In this document: one piece after another, positions 1 through 5,386 of the stretch | Numbering within the stretch: the stretch's first letter is position 1 | Layout: each line of letters opens with the position of its first letter | Origin: Chloroflexota bacterium | Lineage (GTDB): Bacteria > Chloroflexota > Dehalococcoidia > SM23-28-2 > HRBIN24 | Length of the DNA: 9,169 nucleotides | NCBI GenBank assembly: GCA_030550295.1 | Contig: JAUQPQ010000066.1 | Span: forward strand, 1-9,169 | Reading direction: 5' to 3' | Program-made: the position numbers and the translations under genes | Notes under the pieces: model-generated | The model's input: the letters and a program-made list of their open reading frames with translations, nothing else | What the model was told of the DNA's origin: nothing | Databases searched by the model: none

Positions 1-346
1 GGACATGTCCCAAGTCGCCCAGGTGGCAGAGGAGTAGACCCTCCATCTCAAAGACGAAGGCCAGATTAGGCCCCCGTACCGCCCCCTTCCGACCATCGTG
101 ATAAGTGGGTACAGCTGTTATGTAGACGCCATTTATCTCGTATTCCCCTGGGGCATCCAGGATGCGGGGGGAACCACTTACTCCCTTTACGTAGTTGTGG
201 TCATCATGGTGATGGCTGACGGTGACGATATGGGCAGAAGGGCGCCCTATCTGGTAGCCCAAGGAAGGAGGGAAAGGATCGGTGATGATAGAGGCTTGAC
301 GTCCCTTAAGCCAGAAGCAAGAGTGCCCCAGCCAGTAGATCTCCAT
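1..346 (-). CDS. MBL-fold metal-dependent hydrolase, UlaG-like (3' part outside window)
   Basis: Partial gene; the first 115 codons are visible on the minus strand and the gene runs off the left edge. The protein begins M-E-I-Y-W-L-G-H-S-C-F, the usual start of the UlaG-like metallo-beta-lactamase superfamily, with T-D-P-F at 22-25. The metal-binding signature HxHxDH is H45-H-H47-D-D49-H50. A further conserved block follows (D-A-P-G-E-Y-E at 64-70, H83, R-G-P-N at 91-94, G-D-L-G-H at 110-114 with the bridging Asp D111). The family holds Zn- or Mn-dependent hydrolases and lactonases, mostly cytoplasmic; the substrate cannot be told from sequence. The ATG at 346-344 lies 19 bases after the stop of the 39-residue gene and has only a weak Shine-Dalgarno, so translational coupling and shared transcription from the promoter at 521-549 are likely. 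Confidence 0.88.
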   Translation of the reverse strand, partial: MEIYWLGHSCFWLKGRQASIITDPFPPSLGYQIGRPSAHIVTVSHHHDDHNYVKGVSGSPRILDAPGEYEINGVYITAVPTYHDGRKGAVRGPNLAFVFEMEGLLLCHLGDLGHV

Positions 347-365
347 GGGCTAGTCAGCTCGGCCC

Positions 366-485
366 TTAACGTTGACCGGCCTGACGGCGGCGCCAGAAGG
401 CAAGGGCAGCCACTACCGCCCCTAAAGCAGCCACCAGACCCAATAAACGACCCCAGGCTCCCTTTCCCTTCTGCTCCTGAGTCAT
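366..485 (-). CDS. Small single-pass membrane protein, 39 residues
   Basis: A short reading frame with strong start signals. ATG is at 485-483, a perfect AGGAGG Shine-Dalgarno lies ten bases upstream (plus-strand CCTCCT, 496-501), and a consensus promoter precedes it at 521-549. The 39-residue product has a polar, charged N-terminus (residues 1-9), a hydrophobic helix from about 12 to 31 (L-L-G-L-V-A-A-L-G-A-V-V-A-A-L-A-F-W) and a basic tail R32-R-R followed by Q-A-G-Q-R. By the positive-inside rule the C-terminus should be cytoplasmic. No function is recognised. It lies directly upstream of, and probably co-transcribed with, the MBL-fold hydrolase gene, which may point to a membrane-anchoring or accessory role; this is inference only. 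The frame is not shadowed by a larger gene. Confidence 0.72.
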   Translation of the reverse strand: MTQEQKGKGAWGRLLGLVAALGAVVAALAFWRRRQAGQR

Positions 486-520
486 AGCTCAACAACCTCC
501 TATGGGCCTCCCCTAGGGGC

Positions 521-549
521 AGTATAGCAACTGCCAGGGGAGAGGTCAA
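521..549 (-). promoter_or_regulatory. Sigma-70-type promoter for the 39-aa protein / MBL hydrolase genes
   Basis: Minus strand: -35 TTGACC (plus 544-549), a spacer of exactly 17 bases (527-543), -10 TATACT (plus 521-526). The predicted transcription start is near 514, giving about 29 bases of 5' UTR that contain the AGGAGG site. It begins just past the end of the ParB-like gene, so it makes the downstream pair independent of that gene. Confidence 0.75.
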
Positions 550-557
550 TCAAGCTT

Positions 558-818
558 CTAGTCATCGGGCAGCCACACCTTCGCCTTAATGGTCTTGCGT
601 CCAAGGGCCCTGGCCGCTGCTACCCGGTGGCCCCCATCAGAGATGCGCCATCGGAAGGGGGAGCCCTTGGGCAATGAGGCCAGCTTTACAGGAGGGAATA
701 TCCTTCCTTCCTGCATCAGGCGCACGAACTCTGCCACCTTCGCCTTGCTCACCCGCCTAGGGGCTATATCCTCCAAAGGGATGTCGGCGATGACCCGGGG
801 CACCTGCACCACCCCCAT
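558..818 (-). CDS. ParB/sulfiredoxin-fold (ParB N-terminal-like) small protein
   Basis: An 86-residue protein made up of a single ParB-N/sulfiredoxin-like domain. A beta strand with a P-L-E-D-I-x-P-R motif occupies residues 14-21, followed by a helix (24-37), I-F-P-P-V-K-L (40-46), and the nucleotide-binding signature D61-G-G-H-R65 with V-A-A-A-R-A-L-G (66-73). The fold binds CTP or ATP in ParB, Srx and related enzymes. The DNA-binding helix-turn-helix and dimer domains of true ParB are absent, so this is not a chromosome-partition ParB; a small nucleotidase, kinase or regulatory protein is more likely. The ATG at 818-816 has no Shine-Dalgarno and lies 5 bases after a TATGAT -10-like box, which suggests a leaderless message. 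It is divergent from pyrG, with about 137 bases between the two starts. Confidence 0.75.
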   Translation of the reverse strand: MGVVQVPRVIADIPLEDIAPRRVSKAKVAEFVRLMQEGRIFPPVKLASLPKGSPFRWRISDGGHRVAAARALGRKTIKAKVWLPDD

Positions 819-839
819 TACATATCATAGGGTGCAGGT
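802..839. repeat. 9-bp perfect inverted repeat spanning the start of the ParB-like gene
   Basis: ACCTGCACC (802-810) and GGTGCAGGT (831-839) are perfect reverse complements separated by 20 bases. The central segment contains the start codon (816-818) and the TATGAT -10-like element (824-829, minus strand) of the ParB-like gene. This is a plausible operator for that gene. If the message is leaderless, the right arm is not transcribed, so a DNA-binding site is more likely than an RNA hairpin. No binding protein can be named. Confidence 0.4.
824..829 (-). promoter_or_regulatory. -10-like element, possible leaderless promoter of the ParB-like gene
   Basis: Minus-strand TATGAT is followed by 5 bases and then the ATG, so the predicted transcription start falls on or next to the start codon. 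No good -35 is seen at 16-18 bases upstream. Confidence 0.35.
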
Positions 840-887
840 TGTGGAGAGAATATGGATAAGGCGCGTGTTCCTTTGCCTCTTCACCCC

Positions 888-916
888 TTGACATGGATTT
901 TTCAGTGGGGTAACAT
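888..916 (+). promoter_or_regulatory. Sigma-70 promoter of pyrG
   Basis: -35 TTGACA (888-893, perfect consensus), 17-base spacer (894-910), -10 TAACAT (911-916). The predicted start is at 923-924, where the transcript would begin with GGGC (924-927). That places transcription initiation only about 32 bases before the pyrG ATG, with the whole leader taken up by the hairpin at 933-947. Confidence 0.82.
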
Positions 917-923
917 GGGCGCA

Positions 924-955
924 GGGCGGGAAGGCCCCTTTGGGGCTCTTATTTT
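924..955 (+). terminator. Attenuator-like leader hairpin upstream of pyrG
   Basis: GCCCC (934-938), loop TTT (939-941), GGGGC (942-946) form a 5-bp all-GC stem, with a possible G-U pair at 933/947. TCTTATTTT (947-955) follows directly and abuts the ATG at 956. This is an intrinsic-terminator shape placed between the promoter and the start codon. The predicted transcript start GGGC (924-927), together with a C-rich 5' arm (CCCCTT, 935-940), matches the parts of the CTP-sensing pyrG attenuator of Bacillus subtilis. The 3' arm also carries the only Shine-Dalgarno-like GGGG, ten bases before the ATG, so the hairpin could instead control translation. Confidence 0.55.
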
Positions 956-2581
956 ATGGGCAGGAAATACATATTTGTCACCGGAGGGGTAGTAAGCTCA
1001 GTAGGTAAGGGGATCGTCACCGCCGCTCTGGGCCGCCTCCTAAAGTCCCGTGGCCTCTCCGTAGTCCTACAGAAGTTGGACCCCTACTTAAATGTGGACC
1101 CTGGCACCATGTCCCCTTACCAGCACGGCGAGGTGTTCGTGACCGCTGATGGGGCCGAAACAGACCTGGACTTAGGGCATTACGAGCGGTTCTTAGACCA
1201 GGACCTTACTGGCCTATCCTCGATCACTGCTGGCCAGATATATCAGACGGTCATCGCCAAGGAGAGGAGGGGGGACTACCTAGGGCGCACCATCCAAGCG
1301 ATCCCCCACGTCACCAACGAGATCAAGGCCCGCATCAGGATGGTGGGGGAGGCGGCTCAGGCCCAGATAGTGGTGGTGGAGGTAGGGGGGACAGTGGGAG
1401 ATATTGAGGGTCAGCCCTTCCTGGAGGCGATACGCCAGATGCGGAATGAGGAGGAACGATCTGACACCCTCTCAGTACACGTCACCTTTCTGCCCTACTT
1501 ATCCACCACGGGCGAGCTGAAGACGAAGCCCACCCAGCACAGCGTACGGGAGCTACGCAGTCTGGGCATTCAGCCCGACGTCATAATATGCCGCAGCGAT
1601 TTGGCCGTAGGGGAAGAGCTGCGGGAGAAAGTATCCCTATTTTGTGACGTGCCCAAGGAGGCAGTAGTGCCCCTTCTGACCATGCCTACCATCTATGATG
1701 TGCCCTTGGTGTTGGAGGAGGCGGGCCTCACTAACTACATTTTGCACCGCCTAGACCTCCCCACAAGTGAAGGCGACCTGGCCGACTGGCGTCGTTGGGT
1801 GGAGCAGCTGCGCACTCCGCGTGGGCAGGTAGAGATCGCCCTAGTGGGCAAGTATGTGGAGCTGCCCGATGCCTACCTATCGGTGAAGGAGGCCCTCATC
1901 CACGCTGGGGTGGCCCATGGGGTAGGGGTGCGCATACGCTGGGTCCATTCCCAGCTGTTGGAGGAAGGACGTCTGGACATGCTGGAAGGGGTACATGGGG
2001 TTATCGTTCCTGGGGGCTTTGGCGAGAGGGGGATAGAAGGGAAGGTAGTGGCCGCCCGCTATGCTAGGGAGCGGGGCATACCTTACCTGGGCCTCTGTTT
2101 GGGGATGCAAGTGATGGTCATAGAGTATGCTCGCCACGTCTTGGGCTGGCGCGGGGCCCACTCCACCGAGTTCGACCCCCACACTCCATATCCCGTCATC
2201 TGCCTTATGGAGGAGCAGCTGGGGATAGTGGACAAGGGAGGGACTATGCGTTTGGGGTCTTACCCTTGTTCCCTGCGCCCTGGCACCCAGGCCCATCATC
2301 TCTACGGCACGGAGACGATCTGGGAGAGACACAGGCACCGCTACGAGTTCAACATCCAGTACCGGGAGGCCCTAGAGAGGGCAGGGCTTGTAGCCTCGGG
2401 CACCTCCCCTGAGGGCACCCTGGTGGAGATATGCGAGGTTCGCGATCACCCCTTCATGATCGGCTGCCAGTTCCATCCCGAGTTCCGCTCTCGGCCTGGT
2501 AGGCCTCATCCCCTGTTCTTAGGCCTAGTAAGGGCTGCCCTGGCCTGTCAACGGCCAGCCTTCGCCTCCCCTTACACCTAG
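956..2581 (+). CDS. pyrG: CTP synthase (glutamine-hydrolysing)
   Basis: Makes CTP from UTP, ATP and glutamine: the last step of de novo cytidine nucleotide synthesis, cytoplasmic, normally a tetramer. The 541-residue length is normal for the family. The N-terminal amidoligase domain (about 1-270) has the P-loop G-G-V-V-S-S-V-G-K-G (10-19) and the family signature K-L-D-P-Y-L-N-V-D-P-G-T-M-S-P followed by H-G-E-V-F-V-T and E-T-D-L-D-L-G-H-Y-E-R-F. The C-terminal class I glutamine amidotransferase domain has its nucleophile C381 in G-L-C-L-G-M-Q and the other catalytic residues H507 and E509 in F-H-P-E-F. All key residues are present. The start ATG at 956 is the standard start (M-G-R-K-Y-I-F-V-T-G-G). 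It sits behind a consensus promoter and an attenuator-like hairpin, suggesting control by CTP. A membrane-protein gene follows after 5 bases. Confidence 0.98.
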   Translation: MGRKYIFVTGGVVSSVGKGIVTAALGRLLKSRGLSVVLQKLDPYLNVDPGTMSPYQHGEVFVTADGAETDLDLGHYERFLDQDLTGLSSITAGQIYQTVIAKERRGDYLGRTIQAIPHVTNEIKARIRMVGEAAQAQIVVVEVGGTVGDIEGQPFLEAIRQMRNEEERSDTLSVHVTFLPYLSTTGELKTKPTQHSVRELRSLGIQPDVIICRSDLAVGEELREKVSLFCDVPKEAVVPLLTMPTIYDVPLVLEEAGLTNYILHRLDLPTSEGDLADWRRWVEQLRTPRGQVEIALVGKYVELPDAYLSVKEALIHAGVAHGVGVRIRWVHSQLLEEGRLDMLEGVHGVIVPGGFGERGIEGKVVAARYARERGIPYLGLCLGMQVMVIEYARHVLGWRGAHSTEFDPHTPYPVICLMEEQLGIVDKGGTMRLGSYPCSLRPGTQAHHLYGTETIWERHRHRYEFNIQYREALERAGLVASGTSPEGTLVEICEVRDHPFMIGCQFHPEFRSRPGRPHPLFLGLVRAALACQRPAFASPYT

Positions 2582-2586
2582 AAGAC

Positions 2587-3057
2587 GTGGCCGAGAAGGT
2601 GGCCCTCTTCTTCCACGTCACAGCCGCCTTATGGATGGCGGGGGGGCTAGTAGGGGTCCTAGTCCCTCTGGCACGAGCGTATAGCGTAGATGACCTATCG
2701 ATCCAAGTGTTGGCGGTGGAGGAGGCGTCCCACTACCAGGGGCTCCTCCTTTTGCCGGGGGCGATAGTAACGGGCACCACCGGCCTCCTCTATTGGGCGG
2801 CCCGGGGGAAAGAGGTGTTTGGTGACCCGGTGCTGATGGCCCTAGGGCTGTTATATCTGGTGGTGCTGCTGGTGTTTCTACCCCTGATAGGTCTAGGGCT
2901 AAGACGTCTGCGGGTGGCAGCAATCCAGTCTAGGCGGGAAGGGGTGCTTACGCCAGAACTTAAAGAGGCCCTTGAGGACAGGGTCGCCTTAACCTTCCTG
3001 GGCCTAACTATTGTGCTAATGCCAGGTCTGGTGGCCCTCTCCCTGGCCGCCGCCTAA
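2587..3057 (+). CDS. Four-helix membrane protein, DUF2269-like
   Basis: A 156-residue integral membrane protein with four hydrophobic segments at about 4-28, 49-71, 81-105 and 133-154. The first helix has an F-F-H-V-T-A-A-L-W-M-A-G-G motif (H10, W16), which resembles DUF2269 and other small haem/copper-associated membrane families where a helix-1 histidine followed by W-x-G-G is conserved. The cytoplasmic loop at 106-130 is basic and then acidic (R-R-E-G-V-L-T-P-E-L-K-E-A-L-E-D-R). Function is unknown. The GTG start at 2587 was chosen because it lies 5 bases after the pyrG stop, consistent with coupled translation; no Shine-Dalgarno is visible and an in-frame ATG at 2635 would cut helix 1. 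The TAA stop shares bases with the TAG of the convergent RTX gene (CTAA, 3054-3057), leaving no room for a separate terminator. Confidence 0.75.
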   Translation: MAEKVALFFHVTAALWMAGGLVGVLVPLARAYSVDDLSIQVLAVEEASHYQGLLLLPGAIVTGTTGLLYWAARGKEVFGDPVLMALGLLYLVVLLVFLPLIGLGLRRLRVAAIQSRREGVLTPELKEALEDRVALTFLGLTIVLMPGLVALSLAAA

Positions 3058-3527
3058 CCGGGGCTAATGAACGTCTCGCAGCCCCCCTGGTGGATCTCAC
3101 CGTAGCAGACGTCGGTGCCTGTCCCTCCCGCTACGCTATCGGTCCCTGGCCCACCTATGAGGACGTCATTTCCGGCCGCCCCACCCAGGGTATCGTTTCC
3201 GGCCCCGCCCAGGACGCAATCGGCACCACCCAGGGCATTGATCGTGTTATTGGCCGCCGTCCCCAGGATAAGCTCGCTCTGGTTACTGGGACTCCCAGGG
3301 GTACCGCCTATGTAGACGATGCGCTGCAAAGAGGCGCGGATAGAATTGCATTCAGGTGGGGCGAAGTCCTGGGCCTTGAGAGGGTCGTTGCCTGAGTAGT
3401 TCCTGATCTGCTTGTTCATCATGAAGGTCTTGGGGACGGTATTAGTGGCGGTGAAGGCGGTGGTGGAAATCGCCACCGCTCCCATTACCAGGGCGAAGGC
3501 TAGGGCTAAGCGCAGAAGTGTCCTCAT
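3054..3527 (-). CDS. Exported small RTX-repeat (calcium-binding nonapeptide) protein
   Basis: A 157-residue exported protein. The N-terminal signal segment (R2...R6, hydrophobic 7-21) ends in T-T-A, followed by F25-T-A-T-N-T-V-P32, the same boundary motif as in the protein at 5387-5758. The middle (33-85) is of unknown fold. Residues 86-140 are about six nonapeptide repeats of GGxGxDxxx type (for example G-G-A-G-N-D-T-L, G-G-P-G-T-D-S-V, G-G-T-G-T-D-V-C), which in known RTX proteins form a Ca2+-binding beta-roll. Four cysteines (60, 104, 141, 150) could form disulfides outside the cell. In classical RTX proteins the repeats lie near a C-terminal type I secretion signal; here the N-terminal signal implies Sec export and no ABC exporter is nearby. 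The ATG overlaps the TGA of the peptidase gene (ATGA, 3524-3527), indicating translational coupling and a functional link. Confidence 0.82.
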   Translation of the reverse strand: MRTLLRLALAFALVMGAVAISTTAFTATNTVPKTFMMNKQIRNYSGNDPLKAQDFAPPECNSIRASLQRIVYIGGTPGSPSNQSELILGTAANNTINALGGADCVLGGAGNDTLGGAAGNDVLIGGPGTDSVAGGTGTDVCYGEIHQGGCETFISPG

Positions 3528-5320
3528 CGTCCACCTAGGAGCTGGTCTAAGAAAGAGCGGCGACGGGCCCGCTTTTGTAGCCGCCTCTCCCTTTCCTGGA
3601 CTTCCTGTTTCATGGCTGCCATCTTCTCGGCCTTGAGACTCTCTAGAGCATCTCCATTTTCAGAGCGCGCCCCATAGGCCAGCTGGGAGAGCTCTCGTGT
3701 TAGATATGCCAGCTCTTGGCGCAGGTCGGCCAGGTCTTGCCTCAGGTGGGCTAACTCATTGGCGGCGGGGGCAGGAGATGGCTCAGGGGGTGGCCCGCCT
3801 GGCTGGTATAGGTAGGTTACCCCTTCCAGGTGCACTAGGTAACGGTGCCCATCAGGCCCTTCCTCATCCACGATGAGTAGGCTATGGGTCTGGGCCAAGC
3901 GGGCCAGGGCGTCCACATCCTTGACCCATACCTTGGGGCCCTCGGGGAGCTGGGCCCGCAGGGCAGGTACCAGGAGAGGTCCGTAGAGGGATCTTATGCG
4001 CCTCCCTTCTTCTCCCCAGAGCCCCATGGCCACCGTGGCGCCACCTAGCAGGGCCCCCACCATCCCCACCAACCCACCGACCACTGAGGCGCGGCGGATC
4101 ACTTTTACTGGTGCCTTAATGCCCAGACCAGACAGGGTGTTATCGTCTTGGCGCAATACCTTTATCTCTCCCTCGCTACGAGGGCGTAGGGGGTCAGAGG
4201 GTGCCCCCTGCACAGGACTCGGTTCCGGGGAAGCCATCACCATCTGTTTCTGGTCTAGGCGGAAGTCCAGGGAGGGCGAGAAGGTGCTTGTCACAGAGCC
4301 GCCCTGGGCCTCCACGGCTACCTCCACTACAGGGAGCAACGAGACCCGGTAGGTGGAGGCTGTCACACCCGTCACCTGCTCCACCTGTCGCACCAGTTCC
4401 AGCACCTGGCCCAAGTCCAAGACGCCCAAGAGCCTGACCTCATCGCCCTGGAACTCCTGCCAGGGGGTAAGCTCCAGGGTGCGCTTCCATCCTCCTGGGG
4501 TGAAGTCTCCCACCCTTGCCAGAAGGCGCGCCCTCCCCTGCGTCTGATGGGGGATGTCTACAAGCAATTGGTACGTAAACCCCACGTTCATGCGGCGCGC
4601 CAAGGCCAACATAATGGGGTCGCCAGCGACGGCAGCTGGCCCGTCGTAAGCGGGTGAAGGGGCAGCAGGGGCAGAGTAGCTAAAGCTCCCCTCGTGGCGC
4701 AAGGGTATATGGTCTTCTACCGTGCGCATCTCATCACGGCTGAAAGCGACAGCTGCCAAAGCGACAAAAGCAGCTACCACCGCCAACGAGATCACCGCTA
4801 CCCACATACCTACCGAGGCGGGAGGCAGTGAGCCGCCTCCTTGTCGCCGCTTTCGCGACGCCTGGCCAGCCCCAGCCAGGCCCGAGGCCGCAGCCACACT
4901 GCCAGCCACCACAGCCGCATGCTCAGGCTTGCGGATCCATTCCAGAACCTTCCCTAGACGGGGAATGCGGATCCACATACGGCCCAAGATGTCCTCATCT
5001 CCCGGCTGGTAGGAGTCGACCCACGAGTTAACATCGCCCTTCATTACGTAACGCCCCCCCTCTAGGCTCACGATGCGGTGGAGGACCACCCTGCCCAGCT
5101 CCCGGTTGTGGTAGGCCACCACATCGCCCGGCCGGTACGAGTCTGCCTGCCTTACCAGCACTAGGTCGCCGGCAGCGATATGGGGGGCCATGCTGGAGCC
5201 AGCCGCCACTACATAGTTAACGCTTCCCCCTACCCTCGCAGGAGCAAAGACCAACCATAACATGACCGCCCCCAGCACCACCACCAGCACCACCAATGGT
5301 TTAAAGGGCAGGGATAACAT
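3524..5320 (-). CDS. Archaeal/ER-type signal peptidase I fused to DUF5305-like domain and cytoplasmic coiled coil
   Basis: A 598-residue membrane protein. TM1 is at about 9-28. The S26B signal peptidase domain (31-130) has S43-M-A-P46 (nucleophile), L-H81-R-I with His instead of the Lys of bacterial LepB, and K-G-D96-V-N-S-W-V-D102. This is the Ser/His/Asp arrangement of SipW and Sec11 enzymes. A short hydrophobic stretch (135-152) followed by R-K-R-R (156-159) may be TM2, and TM3 is at about 172-193. Residues 194-412 look like the DUF5305 ectodomain (S-Y-S-A-P-A at 214-219 and a following P-A-Y), closed by TM4 (413-435). The cytoplasmic end has a small domain (440-506), a Pro-rich linker and a Leu/Arg coiled coil (521-585). 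Such proteases cleave specialised secretory signals; the flanking genes, whose products share a cleavage-site motif, are likely substrates. DUF5305-like proteins are usually encoded separately beside the peptidase. The three genes probably form one operon. Confidence 0.87.
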   Translation of the reverse strand: MLSLPFKPLVVLVVVLGAVMLWLVFAPARVGGSVNYVVAAGSSMAPHIAAGDLVLVRQADSYRPGDVVAYHNRELGRVVLHRIVSLEGGRYVMKGDVNSWVDSYQPGDEDILGRMWIRIPRLGKVLEWIRKPEHAAVVAGSVAAASGLAGAGQASRKRRQGGGSLPPASVGMWVAVISLAVVAAFVALAAVAFSRDEMRTVEDHIPLRHEGSFSYSAPAAPSPAYDGPAAVAGDPIMLALARRMNVGFTYQLLVDIPHQTQGRARLLARVGDFTPGGWKRTLELTPWQEFQGDEVRLLGVLDLGQVLELVRQVEQVTGVTASTYRVSLLPVVEVAVEAQGGSVTSTFSPSLDFRLDQKQMVMASPEPSPVQGAPSDPLRPRSEGEIKVLRQDDNTLSGLGIKAPVKVIRRASVVGGLVGMVGALLGGATVAMGLWGEEGRRIRSLYGPLLVPALRAQLPEGPKVWVKDVDALARLAQTHSLLIVDEEGPDGHRYLVHLEGVTYLYQPGGPPPEPSPAPAANELAHLRQDLADLRQELAYLTRELSQLAYGARSENGDALESLKAEKMAAMKQEVQERERRLQKRARRRSFLDQLLGGR

Positions 5321-5330
5321 ACACCTGCCC
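5306..5330 (-). other. 7-bp inverted repeat enclosing the peptidase start codon
   Basis: GGGCAGG (5306-5312) and CCTGCCC (5324-5330) are perfect reverse complements with an 11-base loop. On the minus-strand mRNA the first arm contains the GGCAGG Shine-Dalgarno-like bases and the loop carries the ATG (5320-5318). A hairpin here would partly mask the ribosome binding site and could keep the peptidase at a lower level than the abundant upstream substrate. It may also be chance in GC-rich sequence. Confidence 0.35.
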
Positions 5331-5386
5331 CCTTATACCCCCTCAGGCCCTCGACGTCTATGGATGAAGGCCCAGCTTAGAGCCAA

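Noticed and set aside
1..549. Open frames on the plus strand (98-487) and an overlapping minus frame (247-549) as genes
   Set aside because: They show no recognisable domain. The same DNA on the minus strand encodes a clear MBL-fold start and a 39-residue protein with promoter and ribosome site, in different frames from both.
558..818. Chromosome-partition ParB
   Set aside because: Only the N-terminal ParB/sulfiredoxin-type domain is present in 86 residues, without helix-turn-helix or dimerisation domain, and no parA or parS is seen.
1877..2338. A 153-codon open frame antisense within pyrG
   Set aside because: Lies wholly inside the highly conserved CTP synthase gene; low-complexity and His/Pro/Leu-rich, as expected of an antisense shadow in GC-rich DNA.
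3060..3085. Possible terminator GGGGCT/AGCCCC at the convergent junction
   Set aside because: Six-bp stem with a 14-base loop, no T tract on either strand, and located inside the RTX coding region.
3054..3527. Type I (ABC) secretion substrate
   Set aside because: The protein has an N-terminal signal segment, the repeats are not followed by a typical type I C-terminal signal, and no exporter genes are nearby.
5021..5200. Classical LepB-type signal peptidase with Ser/Lys dyad
   Set aside because: The position of the catalytic Lys is His81 in L-H-R-I, followed by K-G-D-x-N, which is the archaeal/ER/SipW arrangement.
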